64,000 bases of DNA from Amycolatopsis rubida (GTDB lineage Bacteria; Actinomycetota; Actinomycetes; Mycobacteriales; Pseudonocardiaceae), in assembly GCF_900115345.1 (NCBI RefSeq), contig NZ_FOWC01000002.1, forward strand, positions 868,001 through 932,000. Direction: 5' to 3'. Shown here in pieces: positions 52,309-61,016 of this stretch. The notes under the pieces were generated by a model. That model had not been told where the DNA came from, did not search any database, and saw only the letters and a program-made list of their open reading frames with translations. How positions within the stretch are numbered: the first letter of the stretch is position 1; the number at the start of each line of letters is the position of its first letter. Made by a program: the position numbers and the translations under genes.

Positions 52309-53100
52309 TCAGGCCCACTCCCGGTGGACCATGAGCCACGCGTGCGCGCGCTTCCAGACCTTTTTGAGCCCGGAGCGCTCGCCGAGGTAGTCGCCCGCCG
52401 CGCCGACCACCGGCAGCATCCCGAGTGCCCGGTGGAACCATCGGCCGCGCGGGCGCTTCTCGAGTTCGCCGGTGATCCCCCACAGCGACTTGCCAAGGTG
52501 CCAGAGCGTGCTGGCGACGGCTTTCGCGGTCACCTTGCCGTGTTTGCGGTGGGATTCGTCGAGTTCCTCGGTGAGCCGAGCGGTCTCGCTGTCCTCTGCG
52601 GACTTCGCGGACTTGTCGTGGGCCACTCCCGCCGCGAGGTCGGCGTCGATGTCTCGTTCGAACAGCGCCGAGGCGATCAGCCGGACGCGGCTGCCGACGT
52701 CGGTCACGCCGTACTCCCCCGCGATCGCGCACAGCACCAGTCCCTGCGACGCCGCGCCGAGGGTGTCCTGCACCGGCAGCCGGTCGGCGAGCGCGCCGCC
52801 GAGTCCGGGGATAGATGTCAGCAACGAGGTGAGCCTGCCGACCCGGTTGACCCACCAGCTCGCGCGCTGGTCGATGTCCATCGCCGCCCATCCGGCGGTG
52901 CCGGGCACCTTCACTGTCGTCAGCGCGTGGAGCATTTTCTTCTTGAACCCGGCATCGGAGAATTCGCCCTCGCCGCGCCGGGCTCGCGCCTGCAAGCCGA
53001 ACGGGTCGGCCTCGCGCAGCGCGTCGATCATCGGAGCGCAGGCGCGGACGAACGGGCGCAGAATCGCTACGACCTGGCGGTCCGAAATGGCCTCAGACAC
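52309..53100 (-). CDS. Conserved protein of unknown function (EcsC-like?)
   Basis: A 263-residue, mostly helical soluble protein. Middle segments (GRLTSLLTSIPGLGGALADR, TLGAASQGLVLCAIAGEYGV, GSRVRLIASALFERDID) faintly resemble EcsC-type proteins, a weak guess. The C-terminal third carries a charged stretch (SAKSAEDSETARLTEELDES) likely to be coiled, and a small hydrophobic ALGMLPVVGAAGDYLG. GTG at 53100 follows GGGAGG at good spacing and overlaps the end of the membrane-protein gene by 8 bases, so the two, and mshB, form an operon. Confidence 0.7.
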   Translation of the reverse strand: MSEAISDRQVVAILRPFVRACAPMIDALREADPFGLQARARRGEGEFSDAGFKKKMLHALTTVKVPGTAGWAAMDIDQRASWWVNRVGRLTSLLTSIPGLGGALADRLPVQDTLGAASQGLVLCAIAGEYGVTDVGSRVRLIASALFERDIDADLAAGVAHDKSAKSAEDSETARLTEELDESHRKHGKVTAKAVASTLWHLGKSLWGITGELEKRPRGRWFHRALGMLPVVGAAGDYLGERSGLKKVWKRAHAWLMVHREWA

Positions 53101-53494
53101 GGGCACCTCCCTTCGCCGCGGCCCGGCCCAGCCCGCCGCCGAGAACGAGCGCGGCGGGCAGAGCGCTCGCGCCGAGCAGCAGCAGCGCGCGCCAGTCCTG
53201 AACGAGCACGACGTCGCCGCCCGGACCGAACAGGCCGACCCCGAACACGACGAGTACCCACACCAGCAGCGGCACGAACGAGAGCCCCGGGCGGACGAGC
53301 TTCGCCGCGGTCAGCACCAGCCACGGCGTGGTGACCGCGCCGACCACCGCGGTGATCGGCAACGGCACCTCGCCGAGCGGGCCGAGCCGCAGCGGGAGGA
53401 AGAACAGTTCGAGCAGCGCCAGCACAACCGCGTCGAACGCCAGCAGCACCAGCATCAGCCGCTGGTCGCGAGCAAGCGGGGCAGGCACGGTCAC
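53093..53494 (-). CDS. Small integral membrane protein
   Basis: A 133-residue protein with four predicted transmembrane helices (LMLVLLAFDAVVLALLELFF, VPLPITAVVGAVTTPWLVL, LSFVPLLVWVLVVFGVGLF, LLLLGASALPAALVLGGGL) and few charged residues. No enzymatic motif. It is co-translated with mshB (GTGA overlap at 53491-53494). A similar small membrane protein follows mshB in mycobacteria, as I recall. Role unknown; membrane support of mycothiol enzymes would be speculation. Confidence 0.75.
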   Translation of the reverse strand: MTVPAPLARDQRLMLVLLAFDAVVLALLELFFLPLRLGPLGEVPLPITAVVGAVTTPWLVLTAAKLVRPGLSFVPLLVWVLVVFGVGLFGPGGDVVLVQDWRALLLLGASALPAALVLGGGLGRAAAKGGARV

Positions 53495-54318
53495 CACCCG
53501 CCGAACAGATCGGTCTCGGCTCCGCCGGCGTCGCCGTGGGCGAGGACGAAGTATTCGGCGGACGGGATCGGCTGCGCGATGCTGTTGGTCAGTGCGAAGT
53601 GGCTGACCGCGCCGTCGACCACGGTCAGCTGGGTTTCGTGTGCGCGCAGTGCCGCCAGCTTCGTCTGCCGGTGCGCGGAGATGTCGACCACGGTGGTGAT
53701 CTTGCCGTCCGGAGTGGACGGAAGCTCGCCGTCGTCAGCCACCCGAAACGGTGACGTTCGGTCGGCGCGCAGTTCGGCGAGCCCTGCGGTGAGCGCGGCC
53801 TCGGACTGGACGACGTGGAAGACCCGCCGGACCGACGAGGCTTCCGGGGCCGCCGCCATGGTGATTTCGTGCGCGCGGATGTGGTCGGGATGGCCGTAGC
53901 CGCCGAAGGAGTCGTAGGTGACGACTACCTGCGGGGCGAAATCGTCGATGAGCTCGCGCAGCTGAGCGGCCTGCTCCACCGCCGGCCCGCCGGTGAACGC
54001 CCGCGGGTGCTCGGCGGCGGGAGTGCCCGCCATGCCCGAATCGCGCCACCGGCCGATGCCGCCGAGGTAATCGTGGCGGGCGAGGCCGAGGGCGGCGGCC
54101 GCGGCAGCCATTTCCCCGGACCGGTACCCGCCGAGCTGGTCGGCCTCCGCCGCGACGAGCCGCGCGAGCCGGGGCGGGACGATTTCACCCTCTTCGCCGA
54201 GCGTGCAGGTCACGACGCACACCTCGGCGCCTTCGGCCGCATAACGCGCGATGACCCCGCCGGTGGCGATGCTTTCGTCGTCCGGGTGCGCGTGGACCAG
54301 CAGCAGCTTCCGCTTCAC
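53491..54318 (-). CDS. mshB: Mycothiol synthesis deacetylase MshB
   Basis: A 275-residue zinc deacetylase that converts GlcNAc-inositol to GlcN-inositol, step two of mycothiol synthesis. The AHPDDE motif supplies H11 and D14 as zinc ligands and D13 as base; GGYGHPDHI gives H146 (and H143), matching the H13-D16-H147 site of the mycobacterial enzyme. Its presence proves a mycothiol-using actinobacterium and fits the SigR-RsrA system in the same window. Start is GTG at 54318 after GAGGGC. First gene of a three-gene coupled operon. Confidence 0.95.
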   Translation of the reverse strand: MKRKLLLVHAHPDDESIATGGVIARYAAEGAEVCVVTCTLGEEGEIVPPRLARLVAAEADQLGGYRSGEMAAAAAALGLARHDYLGGIGRWRDSGMAGTPAAEHPRAFTGGPAVEQAAQLRELIDDFAPQVVVTYDSFGGYGHPDHIRAHEITMAAAPEASSVRRVFHVVQSEAALTAGLAELRADRTSPFRVADDGELPSTPDGKITTVVDISAHRQTKLAALRAHETQLTVVDGAVSHFALTNSIAQPIPSAEYFVLAHGDAGGAETDLFGGW

Positions 54319-54974
54319 GCCCTCAGGTTAATGACCGGTGGGTCCGCGCCGGGGAGGCCGACCCCCGGCGCGGCGCTCGATGACCGGAAAATCCGCGGCA
54401 TGCACGGGAAAATGCACTCGCATCCCACAAAGCCGGACCAGCGTCCCGAGCGGTGGGCGTTTCCGGCCGCGGAACGTTCCGCGGTTCGGAATACCGGGGT
54501 CAGGACGCAAGATGCTCGGAACACCCACCGAGCCTTTCGCCGTCCGGGCCGCCGTGCCCGCGTTCGGCGGGGGCGCATTGTTTCGCTTCACGAGATCGGA
54601 CCAATTTCTTGTCACTTCGGGTACGTCGCGGCCGCGTGACTACTCCATTAGCTGGGGTACCGCATACGGAACGGGGCGGTAATTGTCCGCCGGGCCCATC
54701 GGCCCGCTGGACCGAACTGCCACCCGAACCGGTCTGGAATTCCCTTGATCAACTACAGTCCGTAGTCAATCGAGTGCGGAAACCACGGTGCAACCAGGGG
54801 GCACGAGATATCTGTTCCGCAACGATCTCACTGAGAGTGTCCGGATCGATAGGTTTGCCGTCTGTCCAATGCCTAAGTTTCACGGCTACGGTGAGCAACG
54901 CGATACCGATCGGTGCTTGCGCGTCAGGAAGAGCCGCCTCGCAAACCCGCGACGGCGTCGAGCAAGGAGAATGA
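54319..54974. other. Regulatory/intergenic stretch before the peptide transporter operon
   Basis: About 650 bases with lower GC at the right end and no credible gene. The region near 54745-54900 (TTGATC, TACAGT and an AT-richer run) probably contains the promoter and a long leader of the transporter operon. A 15-codon frame starting at 54971 overlaps the binding-protein start and is likely chance. Confidence 0.5.
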
Positions 54975-56714
54975 ATGTTAGTGACGACTAGGTCGCGCGC
55001 CGCGAAACTCGGCGCGTTCGTCGCGGGCGCGGCCCTTCTGCTCTCCGCATGCGGTGGCGGAGGCGGCAACAGCGCGGTGCAGACCGGGCAGGCATTCGCC
55101 GACTGCGACAAGAACCCGAACACCTGCAACTCGGCGCAGGCCGATCAGCTGACGCAGGGCGGCGACGTCACCTACGCCATCGAGAAGAACGTGCCGAACT
55201 GGAACGTGACCTCGGCCGAGGGCAACGTCTTCGAAACGGGCATGGTCACGAAGGGCATCCTGCCCTACACCTTCTACGCGACGCCGGACCTGAAGCCAGT
55301 CCTGAACAAGGACTTCGTCGAGTCGGCCGAACTGACCAACCCGACGACGATCGTCTACAAGATCAACCCGAAGGCGGTCTGGTCGGACGGCACGCCGCTG
55401 TCGGCTGACGACTTCATCTACAACTGGAAGGTGCAGAACGGCAAAGACTGCCCGGACTGCACCCCGGCCGACACCTCCGGCTACGACCAGCTCGCCTCGG
55501 TGGTCGGCTCGGACGGCGGCAAGACGGTGACCGCCACTCTCTCCACGCCGTTCACCGACTGGAAGAAGCTGTGGGGCTCGTCGGGCGCGATGTACCCCGC
55601 GCACCTGGCCAAGCAGCACGGCGACACCAACACCCCGGCCGGCCTCGCGTCGTCCTACAAGTGGTTCGGCACGACTGTCCCGACCTGGACCGGCGGCCCC
55701 TGGAAGATCTCGAAGTTCGTCAACAACCAGTCGATCACCGAGGTCCCCAACGAGAAGTACTGGGGCGAGAAGCCGAAGCTGAACAGCGTCATCTTCCGCG
55801 TCATCACCGACGCGACGCAGGAACCGACCGCCCTGCAGAACAACGAGGTGCAGGTCATCTACCCGCAGCCGCAGGTCGACCTCATCAACCAGGTCAAGAA
55901 CATGCCGAACATCTCCTCGTTCATCGGCCTCGGCCTGACCTGGGAGCACTTCGACTTCAACCTGAAGAGCCCGGCGCTCGGCGACAAGACGCTGCGCCAG
56001 GCCCTCTACACCGCGATCAACCGCAAGGACATGATCGCCAAGACCGTCGGCCAGTTCACCAACAAGGTCGAGCCGCTCAACAACCACAACTTCATGCCGC
56101 AGCAGCAGGGCTACAAGGACGTGGTGAGCTCGACCGGCCAGGGCTCCGGTGACATCGAGAAGGCCAAGAAGATGCTGACCGACGCGGGTTACAAGCTGGC
56201 CAACAACCAGCTGTCCGACCCGAGCGGCAAGGCCATCCCCGAACTGCGCATCCGCTACACCGTCGGCAACCAGATCCGGCAGAACGAGTGCGAGCTGTTC
56301 GCGCAGACCGCGGCCCAGCTGGGCGTCAAGGTGAAGGTCCAGTCCACTGACGACCTCGGCCAGACGACCACCAGCGGCGACTACGACGTCATCGTGTTCG
56401 CCTGGGTCTCCTCGCCGTTCCCGTTCGGCGGCGCGAAGCAGCTGTGGGGCACCGGCCAGGGCAGCAACTACGGCAAGTACACCAGCAAGCAGGTCGACGA
56501 CCTGATGGCGCAGGCCAACGCCGAGACCGACCAGACCAAGGCGGCGGACCTGCTCAACCAGGCCGACCAGATCATGACCAACGACGCGTACGTGCTTCCG
56601 CTCTACCAGAAGCCGACCTTCATCGCCTCGTCGGACAAGATCGCGAACATCCGCAACAACTCGACCCTCGACGGGCCGGTGTACAACATGCAGGAGTGGG
56701 GCATCCGGAAGTGA
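54975..56714 (+). CDS. ABC transporter substrate-binding lipoprotein, peptide family 5
   Basis: A 579-residue family-5 solute-binding protein (OppA/DppA type). The signal peptide ends in the lipobox LSAC (C26), then a Gly-rich linker. Family hallmarks include INPKAVWSDGTPLSADDFIY, NEKYWGEKPKLNSVIFRVI, LRQALYTAINRKDMI and YVLPLYQKPTFIA. It should capture oligopeptides and deliver them to the two permeases. There are four cysteines close together (ADCDKNPNTCNSAQ and KDCPDCTPAD), probably two disulfides. ATG at 54975; GTG at 54981 is an alternative. AAGGAG lies upstream. First gene of a five-gene operon. Confidence 0.93.
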   Translation: MLVTTRSRAAKLGAFVAGAALLLSACGGGGGNSAVQTGQAFADCDKNPNTCNSAQADQLTQGGDVTYAIEKNVPNWNVTSAEGNVFETGMVTKGILPYTFYATPDLKPVLNKDFVESAELTNPTTIVYKINPKAVWSDGTPLSADDFIYNWKVQNGKDCPDCTPADTSGYDQLASVVGSDGGKTVTATLSTPFTDWKKLWGSSGAMYPAHLAKQHGDTNTPAGLASSYKWFGTTVPTWTGGPWKISKFVNNQSITEVPNEKYWGEKPKLNSVIFRVITDATQEPTALQNNEVQVIYPQPQVDLINQVKNMPNISSFIGLGLTWEHFDFNLKSPALGDKTLRQALYTAINRKDMIAKTVGQFTNKVEPLNNHNFMPQQQGYKDVVSSTGQGSGDIEKAKKMLTDAGYKLANNQLSDPSGKAIPELRIRYTVGNQIRQNECELFAQTAAQLGVKVKVQSTDDLGQTTTSGDYDVIVFAWVSSPFPFGGAKQLWGTGQGSNYGKYTSKQVDDLMAQANAETDQTKAADLLNQADQIMTNDAYVLPLYQKPTFIASSDKIANIRNNSTLDGPVYNMQEWGIRK

Positions 56715-56744
56715 TCAACGACCGGTAGATTCCCGCAGGAGCAC

Positions 56745-56780
56745 CGGTGAAGGGCCGGCCGCAAAGCCGGCCCTTCACCG
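56745..56780 (+). terminator. Intercistronic hairpin in the peptide transporter operon
   Basis: A perfect 15-bp stem (CGGTGAAGGGCCGGC with complement, loop CGCAAA) after the binding-protein gene, not followed by a T-run. As in many binding-protein operons it may protect the upstream mRNA or partly end transcription, giving more binding protein than transporter. Confidence 0.82.
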
Positions 56781-56901
56781 TATCCGCGAACAATTGCCCC
56801 ATTAGTTCCCGAACACCACGATTGCCCCGTTACGTCGCCAAGGCCCTGCCACCACGAGCGGCGGGCGCCGGCAGAACACCGTCCAGAGCAGGAAGACCTC
56901 C

Positions 56902-57882
56902 ATGCTTGCCTTCGCACTGCGCCGGCTTTTCGTCTCGGTGCCGATCCTCATCGTGTCGACGTTCGTCGTCTTCGTGATGGTGTCGCTTTCGGCCAACCCG
57001 TTGACTCCGCTGATCGCGAGAAACCCGCCGCCGCCCCCTCGCACCATCGAGCTCGAACGCATCCGGCTGCATCTCGACCAGCCGATTCTTGAGCGATACT
57101 GGCACTGGATCACCGGCGTGCTGCACGGTGATTTCGGTCCCTCGGTCCAGTCCACCATGAACATCGGCAGCGAGGTGTTCGGCCGGTTCGGCGTGACGCT
57201 GCGGCTGATCGTGCTCGCCATGGTGGTGGCGCTGATCCTGGCCGTGCTGATCGGCGTGATCAGCGCGTCGCGGCAGTACTCCAAGTTCGACTACACCGCG
57301 ACCTTCTTCGGCTTCCTCTTCCTGTCGATGCCGTCGTTCTGGTTCGCCCTCGTGCTGAAGCAGATCGGCATCTCGATCAACACGACGGTCGGCGACCAGG
57401 TCTTCTACACCATCGGGTCCTCGTCGGTGGTCGCCGCGGGCGGGTTCTGGGACCAGTTCGGCGACGTGCTCGGCCACCTGATCCTGCCGACGATCTCGCT
57501 CGCGCTGACCAGTTACGCGGCCTGGAGCCGCTACCAGCGCGCGTCGATGCTCGAAGTGCTCAACAGCGACTACGTCCGCCTCGCGCGGGCCAAGGGCCTG
57601 CCGCGCTGGACGGTGACGCGCAAGCACGCGCTGCGCAACGCGCTGATCCCGCTGACCACGGTGACCGCACTCGACATCGGCTCGATCCTCGGCGGCGCGG
57701 TCGTCACCGAGACCGTGTTCCAATGGCAAGGCGCGGGCGCTTTCCTGCTGGACGCGATCAAGCGAAGCGACGTGTACGCGGTGGAAGCGTGGCTTCTCAT
57801 CGCGGCCACGTTCATCATCCTGCTCAACTTGGTCGCCGATCTGCTCTACGGCCTGCTCGACCCGAGGATCCGCTATGCCTAA
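56902..57882 (+). CDS. Peptide ABC transporter permease (OppB/DppB type)
   Basis: A 326-residue membrane permease with six helices. The N-terminal helix RRLFVSVPILIVSTFVVFVM and the EAA loop near YVRLARAKGLPRWTVTRKHA, with LRNALIPLTTV, are typical of the OppB/DppB branch that contacts the ATPases. ATG at 56902. Overlaps the next gene by 8 bases. Confidence 0.93.
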   Translation: MLAFALRRLFVSVPILIVSTFVVFVMVSLSANPLTPLIARNPPPPPRTIELERIRLHLDQPILERYWHWITGVLHGDFGPSVQSTMNIGSEVFGRFGVTLRLIVLAMVVALILAVLIGVISASRQYSKFDYTATFFGFLFLSMPSFWFALVLKQIGISINTTVGDQVFYTIGSSSVVAAGGFWDQFGDVLGHLILPTISLALTSYAAWSRYQRASMLEVLNSDYVRLARAKGLPRWTVTRKHALRNALIPLTTVTALDIGSILGGAVVTETVFQWQGAGAFLLDAIKRSDVYAVEAWLLIAATFIILLNLVADLLYGLLDPRIRYA

Positions 57883-58834
57883 CGACGCAATCCCCACTCC
57901 GCCCACCACCCTGGGCGGTGCTCGGTTCGCTCCGGACGACCCGCAGACCCCGAAGGGCGCGCCGGAACGCGAGTTCACGGTCAAGGAGCGCAGCCAGGCG
58001 CAGCTGGTCTTCCGGCGGTTCCTGCAGCACCGGCTCGCGATGATCAGCCTCGTCGTGTTCGTGCTGATCATCCTGTTCGCCTACGTGGGCGCGGCGATCT
58101 GGAAGTACGACGCGGGCGCCATCACCGACCAGAACTCGGCCCCGCCCTCGGGCGACCACCCGTTCGGCACCGACGCGGTCGGCCACGACACCCTCGCGCA
58201 GGTCATGCGCGGGACGCAGATCTCCCTGCAGATCTCGATCCTGGTCGCGATCTTCGCGACCGTCGTGGGCACCGTGTGGGGCGCGATCGCCGGTTATTAC
58301 CGCGGCTGGATCGACACGGTCCTCATGCGGATCGCCGACCTCGTGCTCACGCTGCCGCTGCTCGCGGTGGCCGCGGTGCTCGGCCACCAGTCCGGCGGCA
58401 CGTGGTGGCTGATCGCGGTCGTCATCGCCGGCCTCTACTGGGCGTATGTGTCCCGGGTGGCGCGAGGCGTCGTGCTTTCCCTGCGCGAGAAGGAGTTCGT
58501 CGAGGCGTCGAAGGCGCTCGGCGCGAGCGACAGCCGGATCATCTTCCGGCACCTGGTGCCCAACGCACTCGGCGCGATCATCGTCAACCTGACGATCCTC
58601 GTGTCGATCGCCATCCTGCTCGAAACGGCGCTGTCGTTCCTCGGCTTCGGCGTGCAGCCGCCGGACACCTCGCTCGGGCTGCTCGTGAGCAGCGCGCAGA
58701 CCGCGATCGACACGCGGCCGTGGCTGTTCTACTTCCCGGGCATTTTCATCATCCTGATCGCGCTGACGATCAACTTCATCGGGGACGGCCTGCGGGACGC
58801 GTTCGACCCCCAGCAGACGAAGGTGCGCGCATGA
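57875..58834 (+). CDS. Peptide ABC transporter permease (OppC/DppC type)
   Basis: A 319-residue permease. A hydrophilic N-terminal stretch is followed by a helix (LAMISLVVFVLIILFAYVGA), the periplasmic HPFGTDAVGHDTLAQVMRGT segment characteristic of OppC/DppC, and the EAA loop EFVEASKALGASDSRIIFRH. It forms the heterodimeric channel with the gene before it. Its stop overlaps the ATG of the next gene (ATGA at 58831-58834). Confidence 0.94.
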   Translation: MPNDAIPTPPTTLGGARFAPDDPQTPKGAPEREFTVKERSQAQLVFRRFLQHRLAMISLVVFVLIILFAYVGAAIWKYDAGAITDQNSAPPSGDHPFGTDAVGHDTLAQVMRGTQISLQISILVAIFATVVGTVWGAIAGYYRGWIDTVLMRIADLVLTLPLLAVAAVLGHQSGGTWWLIAVVIAGLYWAYVSRVARGVVLSLREKEFVEASKALGASDSRIIFRHLVPNALGAIIVNLTILVSIAILLETALSFLGFGVQPPDTSLGLLVSSAQTAIDTRPWLFYFPGIFIILIALTINFIGDGLRDAFDPQQTKVRA

Positions 58835-59928
58835 CCCAGAACGTCTCCGACGGACGCGGCGGCGATCCCGTCCTCGTCGTTGAGGACCTGACCGTGCAGT
58901 TCCCGACCAGCGAGGGCGTGGTCAGCGCCGTGCGCGGGGTGAACTACCAGCTTCGCCGCGGCGAGGTGCTCGGCATCGTCGGCGAATCCGGCTCCGGCAA
59001 GTCGGTGACCTCGCTCGCGGTGATGGGCCTGCTGCCGAAGACCGCGAAAGTGTCCGGCTCGATCCGGTTCGGCGGGCAGGACCTGCTGAAGTGCAGCGAG
59101 AAGGAACTGAACAGGGTCCGCGGCAAGGGCATCGCGATGGTCTTCCAGGACCCGATGACCTCGCTGAACCCGGTGTACACCGTGGGCGACCAGATCTCCG
59201 AGGCGATCACCGCGCACCACGACGTGCGCAAGGACGTCGCGAAGAAGCAGGCCGTCGAACTGCTCGACCTGGTCCGCATCCCGAACCCGGCGCAGCGCGC
59301 GGACGAGTACCCGCACCAGCTGTCCGGCGGCATGCGCCAGCGCGTGGTGATCGCGATCGCGATGGCCAACAATCCGGACGTGATCATCGCGGACGAGCCG
59401 ACCACCGCGCTCGACGTGACGGTGCAGGCGCAGATCCTCGAAGCGCTCCAGGCCGCGCAGAAGGAAACCGGCGCGGCGATGGTGCTGATCACCCACGACC
59501 TCGGCGTGATCGCGGGTCAGGCGGACCGGGTGCACGTGATGTACGCGGGCAAGGTCGTCGAGTCCGGCACGGTCGACGACATCTTCTACAACCCGCGGAT
59601 GCCCTACACGCTGGGCCTGCTCGGCAGCCTGCCGCGGCTGGACGTGAAGACCGAACGGCTCACGCCGATCACCGGTTCGCCGCCCGCCACGCAGAACATG
59701 CCGCCGGGCTGCCCGTTCAGCCCGCGCTGCCCGTTGTCGCAGCCGATTTGCGACGAGGACGAGCCGGCGCTCGTCGCCGGTCCGAACGGCCAGCACGCGG
59801 CTTGCCACTTCACCGAGCAGGTTGTCGGGAAGGACCCGGCCGAGCTGTTCAGCGCCACCTCGGCCGACGCGGCAGCCGTCCCGGTCGCCGTGGAGGCCGC
59901 CGCGACCGACACGGAGACGAACCGATGA
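58831..59928 (+). CDS. Peptide ABC transporter ATP-binding protein (OppD/DppD type)
   Basis: A 365-residue ATPase. Walker A GESGSGKS, Q-loop MVFQDPMTSLNP, signature LSGGMRQR, Walker B VIIADEPTTALD and H-loop ITHDLGVI are intact. The C-terminal oligopeptide/dipeptide domain has the cysteine cluster (GCPFSPRCPLSQPICDEDEP, then AACHF) known to bind an iron-sulfur cluster in some DppD proteins. An Ala-rich tail of about 35 residues follows. Overlaps both neighbours by ATGA. Confidence 0.95.
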   Translation: MTQNVSDGRGGDPVLVVEDLTVQFPTSEGVVSAVRGVNYQLRRGEVLGIVGESGSGKSVTSLAVMGLLPKTAKVSGSIRFGGQDLLKCSEKELNRVRGKGIAMVFQDPMTSLNPVYTVGDQISEAITAHHDVRKDVAKKQAVELLDLVRIPNPAQRADEYPHQLSGGMRQRVVIAIAMANNPDVIIADEPTTALDVTVQAQILEALQAAQKETGAAMVLITHDLGVIAGQADRVHVMYAGKVVESGTVDDIFYNPRMPYTLGLLGSLPRLDVKTERLTPITGSPPATQNMPPGCPFSPRCPLSQPICDEDEPALVAGPNGQHAACHFTEQVVGKDPAELFSATSADAAAVPVAVEAAATDTETNR

Positions 59929-60956
59929 GCGAGGCCACGACGGGACAGTCGCCCGTCCTCTCCGCGCAGAACCTGGTGAAGCACTTCCCCATCCGCGGCG
60001 GCGGCCTGATCCGCCGCGTTTCGGGGGCGGTGCAGGCGGTGTCGGACGTGTCGTTCGACATCTATCCGCACGAGACGCTCGCACTGGTCGGCGAATCCGG
60101 CTGCGGCAAGTCGACCACCGCCCGGATCGCGCTGGCGCTGCAGCCGCTCACCGGCGGCAAGGTGACCTACGAGGGCAAAGACCTCGCGTCCATGGGCAAG
60201 CGCGAACTGCAGCGGCTGCGGCGCAGCATGCAGATCGTGTTCCAGGACCCGTACGCCTCGGTCGACCCGCGGCTGCCGGTGAACGAGATCATCGCCGAGC
60301 CGCTGCGCATCCACGGGCTGTACGACAACGGCGGCAAACAGCAGGTCCGCGACCTGATGAAGACCGTCGGGCTGCGCCCGGAGCACGGCAACCGGTTCCC
60401 GCACGAGTTCTCCGGCGGTCAGCGGCAGCGCATCGGCATCGCCCGCGCGCTCGCGTTGCGGCCGAAGGTGCTGGTACTGGACGAGCCAGTGTCCGCGCTG
60501 GACGTTTCGATCCAGGCTGGCGTGCTCAACCTGCTGAAGGATTTGCAGGCGGAGTTCGGATTGTCGTATCTGTTCGTGTCCCACGACCTTTCGGTGGTGC
60601 GGCACGTGGCGGACCGGATCGCGGTGATGTACCTCGGCAAGATCGTGGAGACCGCGCCCTCGGAGGAGCTGTTCGAGACCCCGGCGCATCCGTACACGCA
60701 GGCGCTGATCTCGGCGATTCCGGTGCCGGATCCGCGCAAGGAGCGGACGCGGCAGCGGATCGTCATCACCGGTGACGTGCCCAGCCCGGCCAACCCGCCG
60801 TCGGGCTGCCGGTTCCGCACCCGGTGCCCGAAGTTCGCGAACCAGCTGGACGACGCCGGACGCGAGAAGTGCAAGACGGAAGAGCCCGCCCTGGTGGACC
60901 GCGGCCACGCGCACCCGGTGGCGTGCCACTTCGCGGAAAGCCTGCAGCTGATCTGA
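59925..60956 (+). CDS. Peptide ABC transporter ATP-binding protein (OppF/DppF type)
   Basis: A 343-residue ATPase. Walker A GESGCGKST, Q-loop IVFQDPYASVDPR, signature FSGGQRQRIGIARAL, Walker B VLVLDEPVSALD, and H-loop VSHDLSVV are intact; the C-terminal cluster GCRFRTRCPKFANQ resembles OppF/DppF. It pairs with the preceding ATPase. Last gene of the operon, followed by a strong terminator. Confidence 0.95.
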   Translation: MSEATTGQSPVLSAQNLVKHFPIRGGGLIRRVSGAVQAVSDVSFDIYPHETLALVGESGCGKSTTARIALALQPLTGGKVTYEGKDLASMGKRELQRLRRSMQIVFQDPYASVDPRLPVNEIIAEPLRIHGLYDNGGKQQVRDLMKTVGLRPEHGNRFPHEFSGGQRQRIGIARALALRPKVLVLDEPVSALDVSIQAGVLNLLKDLQAEFGLSYLFVSHDLSVVRHVADRIAVMYLGKIVETAPSEELFETPAHPYTQALISAIPVPDPRKERTRQRIVITGDVPSPANPPSGCRFRTRCPKFANQLDDAGREKCKTEEPALVDRGHAHPVACHFAESLQLI

Positions 60957-60961
60957 CGCAG

Positions 60962-61011
60962 CACGGGAAAAGGGGCCTCGCACGGATCAATGCGGGGCCC
61001 CTTTTCCCGTG
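60962..61011. terminator. Bidirectional terminator between the transporter operon and lpqW
   Basis: A long inverted repeat (CACGGGAAAAGGGGCC with GGCCCCTTTTCCCGTG) with A- and T-runs within its arms lies between the converging genes. It should act for both strands. Confidence 0.88.
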
Positions 61012-61016
61012 CCGGA

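Noticed and set aside
54453..54974. A 173-codon frame upstream of the peptide-binding protein
   Set aside because: No family resemblance, Arg/Pro-rich, and the region looks like a promoter and leader.
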